The translations under genes and the position numbers were made by a program. From assembly GCA_017434525.1 (NCBI GenBank), contig JAFRFD010000007.1, positions 1 through 64,000 of the forward strand: 64,000 nt of DNA, written 5' to 3'. A model generated the notes under the pieces. The model saw only the letters and a program-made list of their open reading frames with translations, made no database searches and was not told where the DNA came from. Positions 1-8,611 of this stretch are shown here, piece after piece (within the stretch, counting starts at the first letter, position 1; each line of letters begins with the position of its first letter). This DNA comes from Methanobrevibacter sp. (GTDB lineage: Archaea > Methanobacteriota > Methanobacteria > Methanobacteriales > Methanobacteriaceae).

Positions 1-428
1 TTAAAAACAGTTCATTTATCGCCGTTCAAAACGAAAACATCATATCATGGAAAAACAACAAACACTTAAGTCATGCAATACAATTAAACGCACCACGACA
101 ACTCCTAGAAAAAATAGAACAAAAATACCAACAGGAAAATGTAGAATTCGTTAAAGTATCCAAATTTTTCCCATCAACACAAATATGCCACAAATGTCAA
201 AAAAGAAATGAAACCATCAAAGGACTTAAAAATCTAGAAATAAGAGACTGGGATTGTCCAATTTGCCATACGCATCACGACCGTGACCGGAATGCGGCCA
301 TTAACATCCTTAATAAAGGATTAGAAATCGTTGGGACGACGGTGCAGTAAAAATTTCCAAAAATAAATAAACTATATTCTTTTTTTTGGTTTGCGAATCC
401 CCGTCGTCAACACGACGGGGAAGTTCAA
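1..428 (+). mobile_element. IS200/IS605-family element, right part
   Basis: The left edge of the window lies inside a TnpB-coding insertion element. Visible parts are the C-terminal third of TnpB, an A/T-rich 3' region, a perfect 9-bp hairpin (399-407 with 412-420) and the sequence AGTTCAA at 422-428, where reading of an interrupted flippase gene resumes. A subterminal hairpin followed by a short cleavage motif is the known right-end layout of IS200/IS605 elements. The same AGTTCAA follows a similar hairpin near 30859, which supports placing the right end at 428. The left end and any tnpA lie outside the window. Confidence 0.8.
3..350 (+). CDS. tnpB: TnpB-family RNA-guided endonuclease, C-terminal fragment (runs off left edge)
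   Basis: About 115 residues in an open frame ending at 350, with no start inside the window. The fragment carries the TnpB zinc ribbon (CHKC, then CPIC about 28 residues later) followed by DRDRNAAINIL, which matches the third RuvC-like motif of TnpB with its catalytic aspartate. TnpB proteins are RNA-guided nucleases of IS200/IS605 and IS607 elements that cut at the vacated donor site. The visible part has no stop or frameshift and both cysteine pairs are present, so this end of the protein looks intact. The N-terminal two thirds cannot be judged. Confidence 0.85.
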   Translation, partial: KNSSFIAVQNENIISWKNNKHLSHAIQLNAPRQLLEKIEQKYQQENVEFVKVSKFFPSTQICHKCQKRNETIKGLKNLEIRDWDCPICHTHHDRDRNAAINILNKGLEIVGTTVQ

Positions 429-448
429 ATATTCGGGGCAATCATCAA
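351..448 (+). ncRNA. Possible omega-RNA 3' end and guide of the TnpB element
   Basis: The stretch after the tnpB stop holds the strong hairpin CCCCGTCGT-CAAC-ACGACGGGG (399-420) and the element end at 428. In characterised IS605-type systems the guide RNA (omega-RNA) is transcribed from the 3' part of tnpB through this right-end hairpin, and its guide is the roughly 16-20 nt just beyond the element. Here that guide would be 429-448, the resumption point of the interrupted flippase gene. The RNA itself is inferred from position and hairpin; its 5' boundary is unknown and probably lies inside tnpB. Confidence 0.35.
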
Positions 449-773
449 CATTGTCTTGAATCTGATTTTCATACCGTATCTTTCATATTATGGTGCGGCG
501 ATTTCGACAATCATAAGCTATGCTTTAATCATTGTAATTCAGAGAATCGTAATCTATCGCTTGGGTCATGGCTTAAACCAGAAGCTTTATTTTGACATAT
601 TCAAAATAATTGTGGGTTCTTTAATTTTGGGAGCTCTCTTCAATTTCATAACTCCAAGCATATGGCTGGCAATTCCTGTTGGAATTGTAATCTATTTCCC
701 GTTGATATACTTTTTAGGAGCATTCGACAACAACGACAGACGAATAATCAAAGAGATTTTAGGCAAAAACTAG
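429..773 (+). pseudogene. 3' remnant of a polysaccharide flippase (MATE/Wzx-like) gene
   Basis: Open frame from the end of the IS element to the stop at 773, about 114 residues. It has at least three hydrophobic segments and ends IKEILGKN. The sequence looks like the C-terminal membrane helices of polysaccharide biosynthesis/export flippases (Wzx/MurJ-like MATE fold), which move lipid-linked sugars across the membrane. There is no convincing start: the first possible initiator (TTG at 456) lies inside the conserved part, so this is a gene cut by the element at 428. The 5' half should lie to the left of the element, outside the window. Confidence 0.6.
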
Positions 774-1034
774 TTTTTCTATCTTGCTTTTGTAATGGAA
801 AAGTTCATGATAAATCCCTCAATCATATTGAAGATATTTTTAGAATCTTCTTAATACCTTGCAGAATATTAAAATCTATTCCTTTCATCTTCTACGCCTA
901 ATCAACAGAACATCTGTTCTATTTTTACCGTAAAGACAAATATTTTATATTAGAATGCAATAAAATATTCATATTTGTATTTAACCTACCAAAATACAAT
1001 ATGCATTCAATATAATCAATAGGAGGATATTTTG

Positions 1035-1835
1035 ATGAATAAAAAGATAGTTTTTGTATTAATCATAATAGGTTTGGTTGCTGTTTCAGCAGTCAGCGCT
1101 CAGAATTCATTATTATTGAACAATAATGATGATTCTATGTATCAAGTCTCTTTAATGCAGGCTTTTATGCATGGGGAATATAATGGTGTAATCACTGTGG
1201 GAGATTTTAAAACCCATGGAGACATTGGTCTTGGAACATTTGAAGGTGTAAACGGTGAGATGATAGTTTTGGATGGTGTCGTTTATCAGGCAGCCGCTGA
1301 TGGAAGCATTAATGTCATGCCGGATAATGAAACCATACCATTCGCCACAATCACCAAATTCGATGAAGACGGAAACATAACCAATATAACTGCCAAGAAC
1401 TTCGATGATTTGACCAGTCAACTGGACAAGGCAATTGAAAAATACGGCACTAACAACATGTACGTAATCAAAATCAAAGGTGATTTTTCAAACATTACAG
1501 TCAGAAGCGTTGAAAAACAGGAAAAACCATATAAGGAGTTCACTGAAGTTGCAAAAGTAGACCAAAAGGTATTCAACCACACCAACCAGACTGGAACAGT
1601 TGTGGCAATATACTTCCCAGAGTATATGAATGAGTTGAACATGCATGGATGGCATCTTCATTTCCTCTCTGATAATAAGACAACCGGAGGACATGTCCTA
1701 GGATTCAATAATTTCAGAGGATCCGGTCAGATTGATGAAATCCATGAATTCAGCATGATACTTCCAACAGATGACACATTTGTAAAAATGAACTTCACAG
1801 AAGACATGACAAACAAAATCAGCAGTGTGGAATAA
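1035..1835 (+). CDS. budA: Secreted alpha-acetolactate decarboxylase
   Basis: 266 residues. Acetolactate decarboxylases convert 2-acetolactate to acetoin and CO2, relieving overflow from branched-chain amino acid synthesis. The C-terminal region has GWHLHF (His207, His209) and GGH (His220). The H-x-H-x10-H spacing equals the zinc-binding histidines of the Brevibacillus enzyme, and NGEM near residue 75 fits the active-site glutamate region. Residues 1-22 form a signal peptide or membrane anchor (MNKKIVFVLIIIGLVAVSAV then SA), so the enzyme is predicted to act outside the membrane, as several bacterial homologues do. The ATG at 1035 is chosen because AGGAGG (1021-1026) precedes it at good spacing. 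A strong terminator follows, so it is probably a single-gene unit. Confidence 0.88.
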   Translation: MNKKIVFVLIIIGLVAVSAVSAQNSLLLNNNDDSMYQVSLMQAFMHGEYNGVITVGDFKTHGDIGLGTFEGVNGEMIVLDGVVYQAAADGSINVMPDNETIPFATITKFDEDGNITNITAKNFDDLTSQLDKAIEKYGTNNMYVIKIKGDFSNITVRSVEKQEKPYKEFTEVAKVDQKVFNHTNQTGTVVAIYFPEYMNELNMHGWHLHFLSDNKTTGGHVLGFNNFRGSGQIDEIHEFSMILPTDDTFVKMNFTEDMTNKISSVE

Positions 1836-1868
1836 CTCTCTTTTTGAGTTATTTCCTTTTTTTATTTT
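1831..1868 (+). terminator. Hairpin plus T-run after budA
   Basis: AATAACTC (1831-1838) pairs perfectly with GAGTTATT (1846-1853) around a T-rich loop and is followed by a T-run at 1857-1868. The stem includes the budA stop codon. Confidence 0.6.
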
Positions 1869-1943
1869 TTAAAAATGGGGCATAATTCTATATATGGGGG
1901 ATTACAAAAAGTTACTCATAAAAATATTGCAGAGGAGATTAAC

Positions 1944-2777
1944 ATGAAGATAACAGAAATAATCAGGGACGCTTTTCTATTTCCATCAAAAAATACTGGA
2001 AGGTTTGCAATTTATCTTCTTTTATCAGTGCTTATGGTAGGATTCGCTTTAGGGGGAGCTTTAACATATGCATATGGGATTATTAATGCTGATAATTATC
2101 TGGCTGGAGGAGTATATCTTATAATTGCCATGTTAATCGGATTCATAATCTTCGGATATCACATCAAGGTTATCAAATCCGGAATTGAACTTGATGACAA
2201 TGTTCCGGCTTTTGAACTGTATGATGACTTCATGACAGGTTTTGATAACTTTATTGTTTTAGTAGCTTACTTCATAATTCCCGCATTGATTGTTATACTT
2301 GTAGGATTTGATACAAATCTTTTTGGCAATGCAATAGCGGTTGTTCATGAATTAATCTTACAGATATTCAGTGTTTATATCATGGATGGTTCTATATCTC
2401 TTGCGATAATTGCAATATCTCTTGCATTATCCGATTTCTTGAATTCTCTAGCTATTACCATTACTGTTGCTATAATTTTATTTGTAATCTTTTCAATTCT
2501 TCAATTGATGGCTGAAGCAAGACTGGCAAATACGGGCAGTATAAGGGAAGCCTTAAATATTTTTGAAGCCGCAAAAGACATTATAAGGATTGGTGTGGGC
2601 AAGGCAATACTATTGATGTTATTAGTTGCCGTAATCATTGCAGCTATTGAAATCATTTTAATGATTGCATTAACTTATTTCCCATTTTTATTATCTGTCA
2701 TTTTTATTATAATGACTCCATACCTGATATTAGTTACTCAAAGAGCCCTAGGATTATTATACTCCGATATAGCTTGA
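1944..2777 (+). CDS. DUF4013-type integral membrane protein (paralogue 1)
   Basis: 277 residues with about six hydrophobic segments. It starts with the amphipathic stretch MKITEIIRDAFLFPSKN and contains the repeated pattern MAEARLANTGSIREAL in the second half, both shared with the next gene. This matches the DUF4013 family, membrane proteins of unknown function common in methanogens. The ATG at 1944 is preferred over upstream starts because GAGGAG (1932-1937) sits at proper spacing and the paralogue begins with the same residues. The gene lies 67 nt before its paralogue and the two probably form a transcription unit. No function can be assigned. Confidence 0.8.
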   Translation: MKITEIIRDAFLFPSKNTGRFAIYLLLSVLMVGFALGGALTYAYGIINADNYLAGGVYLIIAMLIGFIIFGYHIKVIKSGIELDDNVPAFELYDDFMTGFDNFIVLVAYFIIPALIVILVGFDTNLFGNAIAVVHELILQIFSVYIMDGSISLAIIAISLALSDFLNSLAITITVAIILFVIFSILQLMAEARLANTGSIREALNIFEAAKDIIRIGVGKAILLMLLVAVIIAAIEIILMIALTYFPFLLSVIFIIMTPYLILVTQRALGLLYSDIA

Positions 2778-2844
2778 TATTTAAGTTATATCTTTAGGAT
2801 AAAAACATGAAATTAAATTAAATAAATATTCAGTGGATGTTAAT

Positions 2845-3666
2845 ATGGACATAACAGAAATAATTAAAAGAGCAATTGTATTTCCATCAAAAAACTTAGA
2901 AATATTGTCAATTTATGCCATTTTGTCAGTATTGGGTGGAGCATTTGCTGTTCAGGGTGTAATAACGTTTTTATTTGGAATTATTGACCTTACAAATTTT
3001 GTAATTGGAGCAATATATATTGCAATTGCAATAATAATCGGAATTATTACTCGAAGTATATCCGTTCAGTGTGTCAAATCAGGAATTGAATTGCAGGATA
3101 AGATACCCGATTTCAAATGGTGGGGAAATTGGGGTGCCGGTTTAAAGAAAATCGTTATCATGATATTCTACTTTATCGTTCCGGCATTGATTGTCGTATT
3201 TATAGGTTTGGTCACAAATGTTTACGGCAACCTTATAAATATCGGTCAGGCACTAACTTTACAGATTTCTCCGGTTCTTATGGGAAATGTGGGCGTTACA
3301 GATGCAATAAATAATGCGGCATTTCCATTATTTGTTTCATTGGCGTTTACCCTTGTTGCTGGTTTGCTTATATTTTTAGTATTTACATTCTTCCAGGTTA
3401 TGGCTGAAGCAAGATTGGCACACACTGGCAGTTTATTAAAAGCTTTAAATTTCATTTCAGCCGCAAAAGACCTTAAAATGATTGGTTTAGGTAAGGTAAT
3501 CCTATTGTCCATATTAGTTTTAGTGATTGTTTCAGTAATTGAGATGGTCTTAACATTTATCTTTGATCATTTAGTGGTCTTGTCAATTCTTAATATCGTG
3601 ATAACACCTTACATCGCATTATTCGGTCAAAGCGCTCTTGGATTTTTATATTCAGATATAGTTTAA
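2845..3666 (+). CDS. DUF4013-type integral membrane protein (paralogue 2)
   Basis: 273 residues, clearly paralogous to the preceding gene: same N-terminus (MDITEIIKRAIVFPSKN), same polar loop (QVMAEARLAHTGSLLKAL), same C-terminal LGFLYSDIV. About six membrane segments. The ATG at 2845 is chosen by alignment with the paralogue; GTG and ATG codons a few residues upstream are less likely. The tandem arrangement points to a local duplication that has diverged strongly. The role is unknown. Confidence 0.78.
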   Translation: MDITEIIKRAIVFPSKNLEILSIYAILSVLGGAFAVQGVITFLFGIIDLTNFVIGAIYIAIAIIIGIITRSISVQCVKSGIELQDKIPDFKWWGNWGAGLKKIVIMIFYFIVPALIVVFIGLVTNVYGNLINIGQALTLQISPVLMGNVGVTDAINNAAFPLFVSLAFTLVAGLLIFLVFTFFQVMAEARLAHTGSLLKALNFISAAKDLKMIGLGKVILLSILVLVIVSVIEMVLTFIFDHLVVLSILNIVITPYIALFGQSALGFLYSDIV

Positions 3667-3710
3667 ACTACATCGCTTTTTAATTAATAACAACATATTC
3701 AGTGAAAATA

Positions 3711-5093
3711 ATGAACTTGAAATTAGACAATAAAATGCAGCTGCTGGTTTTGTTTACTTTGACCACCAGTCTGGTAACCATAGCCCAAGGCATAATCACA
3801 ACAGGTGTAGTTTACCTTATGAGTGACTTTTCCGTATCTTCAACACAGGCACAGTGGTCATATTCCGCATTTCTGCTTGTTGTTGGAGTCATGATTCCAT
3901 TAAGCGCTTTTATTTCACGCAGATTCAATGCAAGAACAATATTTTTCTTTTCATTGGTCATGTTTCTTTTTGGATCGGTTATATGTTACTTTTCAACATC
4001 AATGACTATGCTTATCATAGGTAGGGTTACTCAGGCTATTGGAAACGGTGTCCTGATGCCTTATGTTCAGATTCTTCTTTTGCGAATCATACCTGAGGAG
4101 AAATGGCAGACATATATGGGATTGTATGGTCTTATTATTGCAATAGCTCCTGTTGTCGGATCATTTCTCGGAGGATTTGTAATAACCCTATATGGCTGGA
4201 GGTCATTGTTTTCGTTTTTCACAATATCTGCACTGATTCTGATGGCTTTAGGTTTGATTCTTGTTAAGGACAATACGCCAACTCAGGATTATCCTCTGGA
4301 CTATCTCTCCGTAGTGTTGTCAGTCATTGGATGTGGAGGAGTGATGCTTGGTTTTACAAACGTTGCAGATTACGGTTTTACTCATTATTTTGTTATTGTT
4401 CCTATAATTATTGGAATTATTGCTTTGACATTGTTTGTAAGGCGTCAGCCAAAATTGGACAAGCCTTTTATTAATGTCTCCATTCTTAAAAACAAGTACT
4501 TTTCAGTGGGTACAATATTTATATGCATTCTCTTTTTCGCTTTAAACGGATGCACTGCACTTGTTCCAATTTTCATTCAGGGCATAGCCAACAATTCAGC
4601 AATCATTTCCGCTTCCGTGCTGTTTCCAGGCGGTCTTTTGATTATTGCATTTAATTTCATAGGGCCTCTGCTTACAAACAGAATAGGAATCAAAAAGGTT
4701 CTGATTATGGGTTGTGTAATTTCAATAATTGGATTTGCAACCATGATGTTCTATACTCAGGATTCCTCATTCGAATTCATGATGATAACCCAATCAATCC
4801 GTTATATCGGTGCAGGACTTGCCCTGATGCCCGCTACAACATGGGCACTGACAATGGTATCCGACAAGGTAGAGGACGGAACAGCTGTCAACAATACTCT
4901 AAGACAGATTTTTGCAGCCATCGGATCATCAATGGTTGTTGTTATGGTGGCAGTTCTGGCAGGAGGCACTATAGGTCATGATTCTGCTTCCGTTGTTGCA
5001 TTTAACCAGGTTTCATTAATTCTGCTTGTTTTGCATGTCATCATGCTTGTTTTGGCTATTGTCTACATTGATGATAAGGAAAAATTGAAGTGA
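3711..5093 (+). CDS. MFS multidrug-type exporter (DHA2-like)
   Basis: 460 residues with at least 12 hydrophobic segments. The loop after the second helix (SAFISRRFNARTIF) is a weak form of MFS motif A, and LIIAIAPVVGSFLGGF in helix 5 is the antiporter motif C typical of drug:H+ antiporters (EmrB/QacA group). It would extrude toxic compounds using the ion gradient. A GTG at 3702 could extend it by three residues; no clear ribosome binding site decides. It lies tail to tail with a pair of TetR-type genes, and a second MFS gene accompanies the paralogous TetR pair at 32-35 kb, which suggests a regulated efflux module. The substrate is unknown. Confidence 0.82.
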   Translation: MNLKLDNKMQLLVLFTLTTSLVTIAQGIITTGVVYLMSDFSVSSTQAQWSYSAFLLVVGVMIPLSAFISRRFNARTIFFFSLVMFLFGSVICYFSTSMTMLIIGRVTQAIGNGVLMPYVQILLLRIIPEEKWQTYMGLYGLIIAIAPVVGSFLGGFVITLYGWRSLFSFFTISALILMALGLILVKDNTPTQDYPLDYLSVVLSVIGCGGVMLGFTNVADYGFTHYFVIVPIIIGIIALTLFVRRQPKLDKPFINVSILKNKYFSVGTIFICILFFALNGCTALVPIFIQGIANNSAIISASVLFPGGLLIIAFNFIGPLLTNRIGIKKVLIMGCVISIIGFATMMFYTQDSSFEFMMITQSIRYIGAGLALMPATTWALTMVSDKVEDGTAVNNTLRQIFAAIGSSMVVVMVAVLAGGTIGHDSASVVAFNQVSLILLVLHVIMLVLAIVYIDDKEKLK

Positions 5094-5217
5094 TGCATAG
5101 ATTCTAAAAAGTCCAATTGTATTGGGCATTATGCATTAAATCAAGAGATATTAAATCTAATATGCTGATATTATGTAAATATGTGTTTATATCATTCAGT
5201 ATGTTGAAAAAATAGTC

Positions 5218-5820
5218 TTACTGGCATTCGATGGCCTGCCAGGTCATCTCAAAGTTTTTCTCGAAAAGGAGATCAATATCCTCGTTTGGGAAATCTAACC
5301 AAAAGCATTGAACTCCCATATACATGATGTACAATGTTTCGGCAATGTTTTTGGTTGAGAAGTCTTTCCGGATTTCATTTTTCCTTTTGCCGTCTTCGAC
5401 AAGGCCGTTTAAAAATATTCCAGTATCATTTCCCATTTGTGAAATTGTCCTGCTGACCTCGTCATCGGCATATCCTGTTGCGGTTAAAAGAAATAATACA
5501 GTGCCATAATTGATTTTTTTGTTGATGCTTTCAATTTCCACACCGTTTATGAAGTGATGTAAAATGTAAAGCAATGCGTCATGGATTCTCTCCTTTGATG
5601 AGCCTTCAAGTGGGATTTTATCAAAATCGATTTTAATATAATCTACCATATACTTTTGCATAATTGCTTCAAATATGTCGCTTTTATCTGAAAAATGATA
5701 ATATATTCCGCCGGTTGTCAGTCCTGTGCAATTTTGAATATCTCTAATTGAAATATCGACTGTACCTTTTTCCAATATTAATTTTAGCGTTTTTTCAACA
5801 ATCAAGTCTTTAGTGTTCAT
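5218..5820 (-). CDS. TetR/AcrR-type regulator, second gene of tandem pair (module 1)
   Basis: 200 residues. Residues 1-50 form the TetR helix-turn-helix (ISIRDIQNCTGLTTGGIYYH followed by FSDKSDIF); the rest is an all-helical ligand/dimer domain. It lies 30 nt downstream of the sister TetR gene, so the two are probably co-transcribed. It aligns without gaps to the protein at 34670-35272, with about 80% identity counted by eye. TetR proteins usually repress their own operon and an efflux gene; the operator candidates lie upstream of the first gene of the pair (6502-6553). The MFS gene at 3711-5093 ends 124 nt away in convergent orientation. Confidence 0.88.
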   Translation of the reverse strand: MNTKDLIVEKTLKLILEKGTVDISIRDIQNCTGLTTGGIYYHFSDKSDIFEAIMQKYMVDYIKIDFDKIPLEGSSKERIHDALLYILHHFINGVEIESINKKINYGTVLFLLTATGYADDEVSRTISQMGNDTGIFLNGLVEDGKRKNEIRKDFSTKNIAETLYIMYMGVQCFWLDFPNEDIDLLFEKNFEMTWQAIECQ

Positions 5821-5850
5821 CTAACCACACAATGTTTTTTAGTTAATTGA

Positions 5851-6459
5851 TTATTCTCTGAATCTTATCTTTTCCCATTGCAAATCAAAATTATCTTCAA
5901 AGACAAAAATCATATCATCAATTATATATGATTCCCATTTATATGCAATTCCCATGTACATGATAATTAATGAATCTACAATGTCTTTGGTTGAGTAGTC
6001 TTGTCGGATTTGTCTGTTTTTTTGACCTTCCTCAACAATTTCTGTGAAAAATTCCTTCAATTCGTTTAGGAGGCTTTGGCATAATTCCTGAAAATTTTCA
6101 TGAACAAATCCTTTTGCAGTCAAAATCGCCAATATGATTCTGTAGTCTATTTCCTCATCAATCGATTCAATCTTGATTCCGCTTTGTTTTTCCTTAAAAA
6201 TTTCAACCATGACATCGTGGATTTTCTCTTTTGAATTTCCATTTATCTGCCTGAGTTCATCTATATTGAATTTGTAAAAGTTTAGATAGTATCTTTCAGT
6301 AATCTCATTATATATCTCTTCTTTATTAGAAAAATGGTGATATATTCCGCCAGTAGCGATTCCTGATGCGGCGCTGATTTCTCTAATTGAAATGATGGAG
6401 TTCTGCTTTTCAATCATTAATTTTAAAGTCTTTTCTAAAATTAATTGTCTTGTATTCAT
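5851..6459 (-). CDS. TetR/AcrR-type regulator, first gene of tandem pair (module 1)
   Basis: 202 residues with N-terminal helix-turn-helix (ISIREISAASGIATGGIYHH) and a helical C-terminal domain ending EKIRFRE. It has the same length and is clearly homologous to the protein at 34031-34639; each is followed 30 nt later by the second TetR of the pair. The palindrome GAACGTTC lies 48 nt upstream of its ATG, at the same distance as in the paralogous locus, and a TATA box (about 6529-6535) sits between two operator copies. Autorepression is therefore likely. Having two different TetR proteins in one operon raises the possibility of heterodimers. Confidence 0.88.
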   Translation of the reverse strand: MNTRQLILEKTLKLMIEKQNSIISIREISAASGIATGGIYHHFSNKEEIYNEITERYYLNFYKFNIDELRQINGNSKEKIHDVMVEIFKEKQSGIKIESIDEEIDYRIILAILTAKGFVHENFQELCQSLLNELKEFFTEIVEEGQKNRQIRQDYSTKDIVDSLIIMYMGIAYKWESYIIDDMIFVFEDNFDLQWEKIRFRE

Positions 6460-6501
6460 ACAATCTAATAATTTATATTTTATGGTTTTTAAATGATGTA
6501 G

Positions 6502-6553
6502 AGAACGAACGTTCTGTCATATTGGAAATTTATATGACGAACGAAGGTTCTGT
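6502..6553 (-). promoter_or_regulatory. Promoter with two TetR operator candidates (module 1)
   Basis: On the plus strand AGAACGAACGTTCTGTCAT (6502-6520) and ATGACGAACGAAGGTTCTGT (6534-6553) are inverted copies of one motif. The first contains the palindrome GAACGTTC (6507-6514). Read on the minus strand, the TATA box TATAAAT (about 6535-6529) lies between them and the first copy falls about 25 nt downstream of it, at the expected transcription start of the TetR pair. A repressor bound there would block initiation. The block from 6491 to 6514 is almost identical to the reverse complement of 33977-34000 in the second module. Confidence 0.65.
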
Positions 6554-6795
6554 ATATTGGAAAACAGTAACTCACTTCACTGTTTTTGTTCATCAAGCAA
6601 CGATAGCTTTATTAATCAATAAAAAAATAAATATTAATGAAAAAAAATATTTGACATCTGCAATCAACATTATTTGCGGATATATGTAAATTGAATGTTT
6701 TTGAAAAGTTCAGTAAAACAAACTTAAGGTTGAATTTAAAAAAGAGAAGATTTGCGAAAAGCAAATGAAAAATAATATTGTGGGAGGTATAAAAT

Positions 6796-6942
6796 ATGAT
6801 GGATTTGATGATAATGAATGTTGTTAGGATACTAATAGTAGTTCTAATAATATATGCTGTGTTAAAAGGCTTGAAAACATTATTGAAAATAGGAATAATC
6901 ATATTTGTCATTTCTATAATATTGGGATTATTAGGATTTTAA
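6796..6942 (+). CDS. Small single-pass or hairpin membrane protein, 48 aa
   Basis: 48 residues, MMDLMIMNVV at the start and ILGLLGF at the end, almost entirely hydrophobic apart from a short KGLKTLLK stretch at about 24-31 that splits it into two membrane segments. GGGAGGT (6782-6788) stands 7 nt before the ATG, which is strong support for translation. A second ATG at 6799 is possible. It lies between the TetR promoter and the CstA-like gene and reads away from the regulators. I do not recognise the family and assign no function. Confidence 0.6.
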   Translation: MMDLMIMNVVRILIVVLIIYAVLKGLKTLLKIGIIIFVISIILGLLGF

Positions 6943-7155
6943 TTCCTAATTCCTAAACTTTTAAAAAGAGATATGATGAGAATAGCAATAGTATCTGGAA
7001 AAGATGAAGATTGTGGTATTGCTGCTTGCTCTTGGGAATAGTTGATATTTGGATATTTGTCTGATTTATTCTGTTTGAACTGCTCTATGTCGGAGTGGGC
7101 ATTGTTTTTGAAAATTATAATTAAATCAATAGTATATAAAATCAAAGGTATTATT

Positions 7156-8550
7156 ATGTATAGCTTTATTATTTGTGTTTTGGCATTGGTTGGATCATAC
7201 TTTGTTTATGGAAAATTTATAGAAAGAATTTCAGGGGTTGATGAAACTCAACAAACTCCTGCATTCAGACTGCAGGATGGCATTGATTATATGCCAATGT
7301 CCAAAATCAAGAATTTTTTAGTTCATTTTTTAAATATTGCCGGTTTGGGACCTATTTTTGGAGCAATACAAGGAGCATTATTCGGCCCTGCCGCATTCTT
7401 ATGGATTGTATTTGGTACAATTTTCATTGGAGGAGTTCATGACTTCTTCTCAGGGTTCATGTCCGTGCGAAATGACGGATTCACAATGCCGAGCATTATT
7501 TCAAAATATTTGGGAAGTAACATCCAGAAGTTCATGGCGGTTCTTATTGTAATTACTGGAATTTTTGTTTCGGCCACATTTGCAAAAGGAGCTGCAGCTT
7601 TGCTTGCAGACCTAACCAGTATTCCCATACTTATTTGGGTAACAATAATATTCATTTACTTTTTGATTGCAACCGTATTTCCGGTTGATAAAATCATCGG
7701 AAGAATATATCCTGTTTTTGGAGCATTACTGTTAATCATGGCAGTGCTGATGATTGGAGCATTGATCTTAAATCCGTCATATTCAATTCCGGAGTTCACA
7801 ACACAAGGCATGTATTTAACTGACAAAAGTATTTTCCCATATCTGTTTATTACAATTGCCTGCGGTGCCGTTTCAGGTTTCCATGCATCCCAATCCCCAA
7901 TTGTTGCAAGATGCATTGAAAATGAGAATGATGCAAGACCAGTATTTTATGGTGCCATGGTTTTGGAGGGTTTGGTTGCTCTTGTCTGGGCTGCAATTGC
8001 AATGGCATTTTTCCACGGACAGCCTCAACTTGCAGCAATATATGGTGCAACACCTTCAGTTGGGGTCTATGAAATGGCAAAAACATTAGTGGGGCCTGTC
8101 GGTTTGGTTTTAACCATTATTGGGGTTGTCATCTGCCCAATCACATCAGGTGACACTGCACTTAGAAGCTCAAGAATAACAATTGCCGATGAACTCCATC
8201 TCAATCATGAAAAACTAATTTCAAGACTGAAAATTGCCGTTCCTTTGTTTTTAGTGGCATTTGGATTAACTTTTATTGATTTTAGTCTGATTTGGAGATA
8301 TTTTGCCGTATCTCAATTAATAGTGGCTACAGTTGTATTATATGCTGCAAGCGCTTATCTTAGCAATAATGACAAACCGTATATAATTGCATTGATTCCA
8401 GCAATTTTGTGCACATTAATTGCATTCGGATATATTCTGCAGGCTCCGGAAGGTTTAAGGTTGCCTTCAATGATTGCAAATGTGATTTCGGTTATTGTGA
8501 CAGCCATTATTGCAATAATATTTCTTAAAAAATCAAAGCAGTCAATTTAA
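7156..8550 (+). CDS. cstA: CstA-family carbon starvation/peptide transporter
   Basis: 464 residues with about 12 or more membrane helices. Family signatures are the N-terminal stretch TPAFRLQDGIDYMPM, the block GPIFGAIQGALFGPAAFLW and VHDFFSGFMSVRNDG. CstA proteins take up peptides or, in some bacteria, pyruvate; here the substrate is unknown. It is shorter than the about 700-residue E. coli CstA and corresponds to the compact version found in many anaerobes. The ATG at 7156 is preferred because the core family sequence begins there, with AAAGGT (7143-7148) upstream; the open frame further upstream has no family-like residues. Confidence 0.85.
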   Translation: MYSFIICVLALVGSYFVYGKFIERISGVDETQQTPAFRLQDGIDYMPMSKIKNFLVHFLNIAGLGPIFGAIQGALFGPAAFLWIVFGTIFIGGVHDFFSGFMSVRNDGFTMPSIISKYLGSNIQKFMAVLIVITGIFVSATFAKGAAALLADLTSIPILIWVTIIFIYFLIATVFPVDKIIGRIYPVFGALLLIMAVLMIGALILNPSYSIPEFTTQGMYLTDKSIFPYLFITIACGAVSGFHASQSPIVARCIENENDARPVFYGAMVLEGLVALVWAAIAMAFFHGQPQLAAIYGATPSVGVYEMAKTLVGPVGLVLTIIGVVICPITSGDTALRSSRITIADELHLNHEKLISRLKIAVPLFLVAFGLTFIDFSLIWRYFAVSQLIVATVVLYAASAYLSNNDKPYIIALIPAILCTLIAFGYILQAPEGLRLPSMIANVISVIVTAIIAIIFLKKSKQSI

Positions 8551-8611
8551 TAATTTTCTCCTTTGATTTTTTTCAACACGTTTTTAAAGTCAAAAATCAA
8601 AAATTTAGAAC

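Noticed and set aside
386-595. Open frame starting in the IS605 end hairpin and running into the flippase fragment in another frame.
   Set aside because: It crosses the element boundary and has no protein-like composition; the flippase frame explains the coding sequence.
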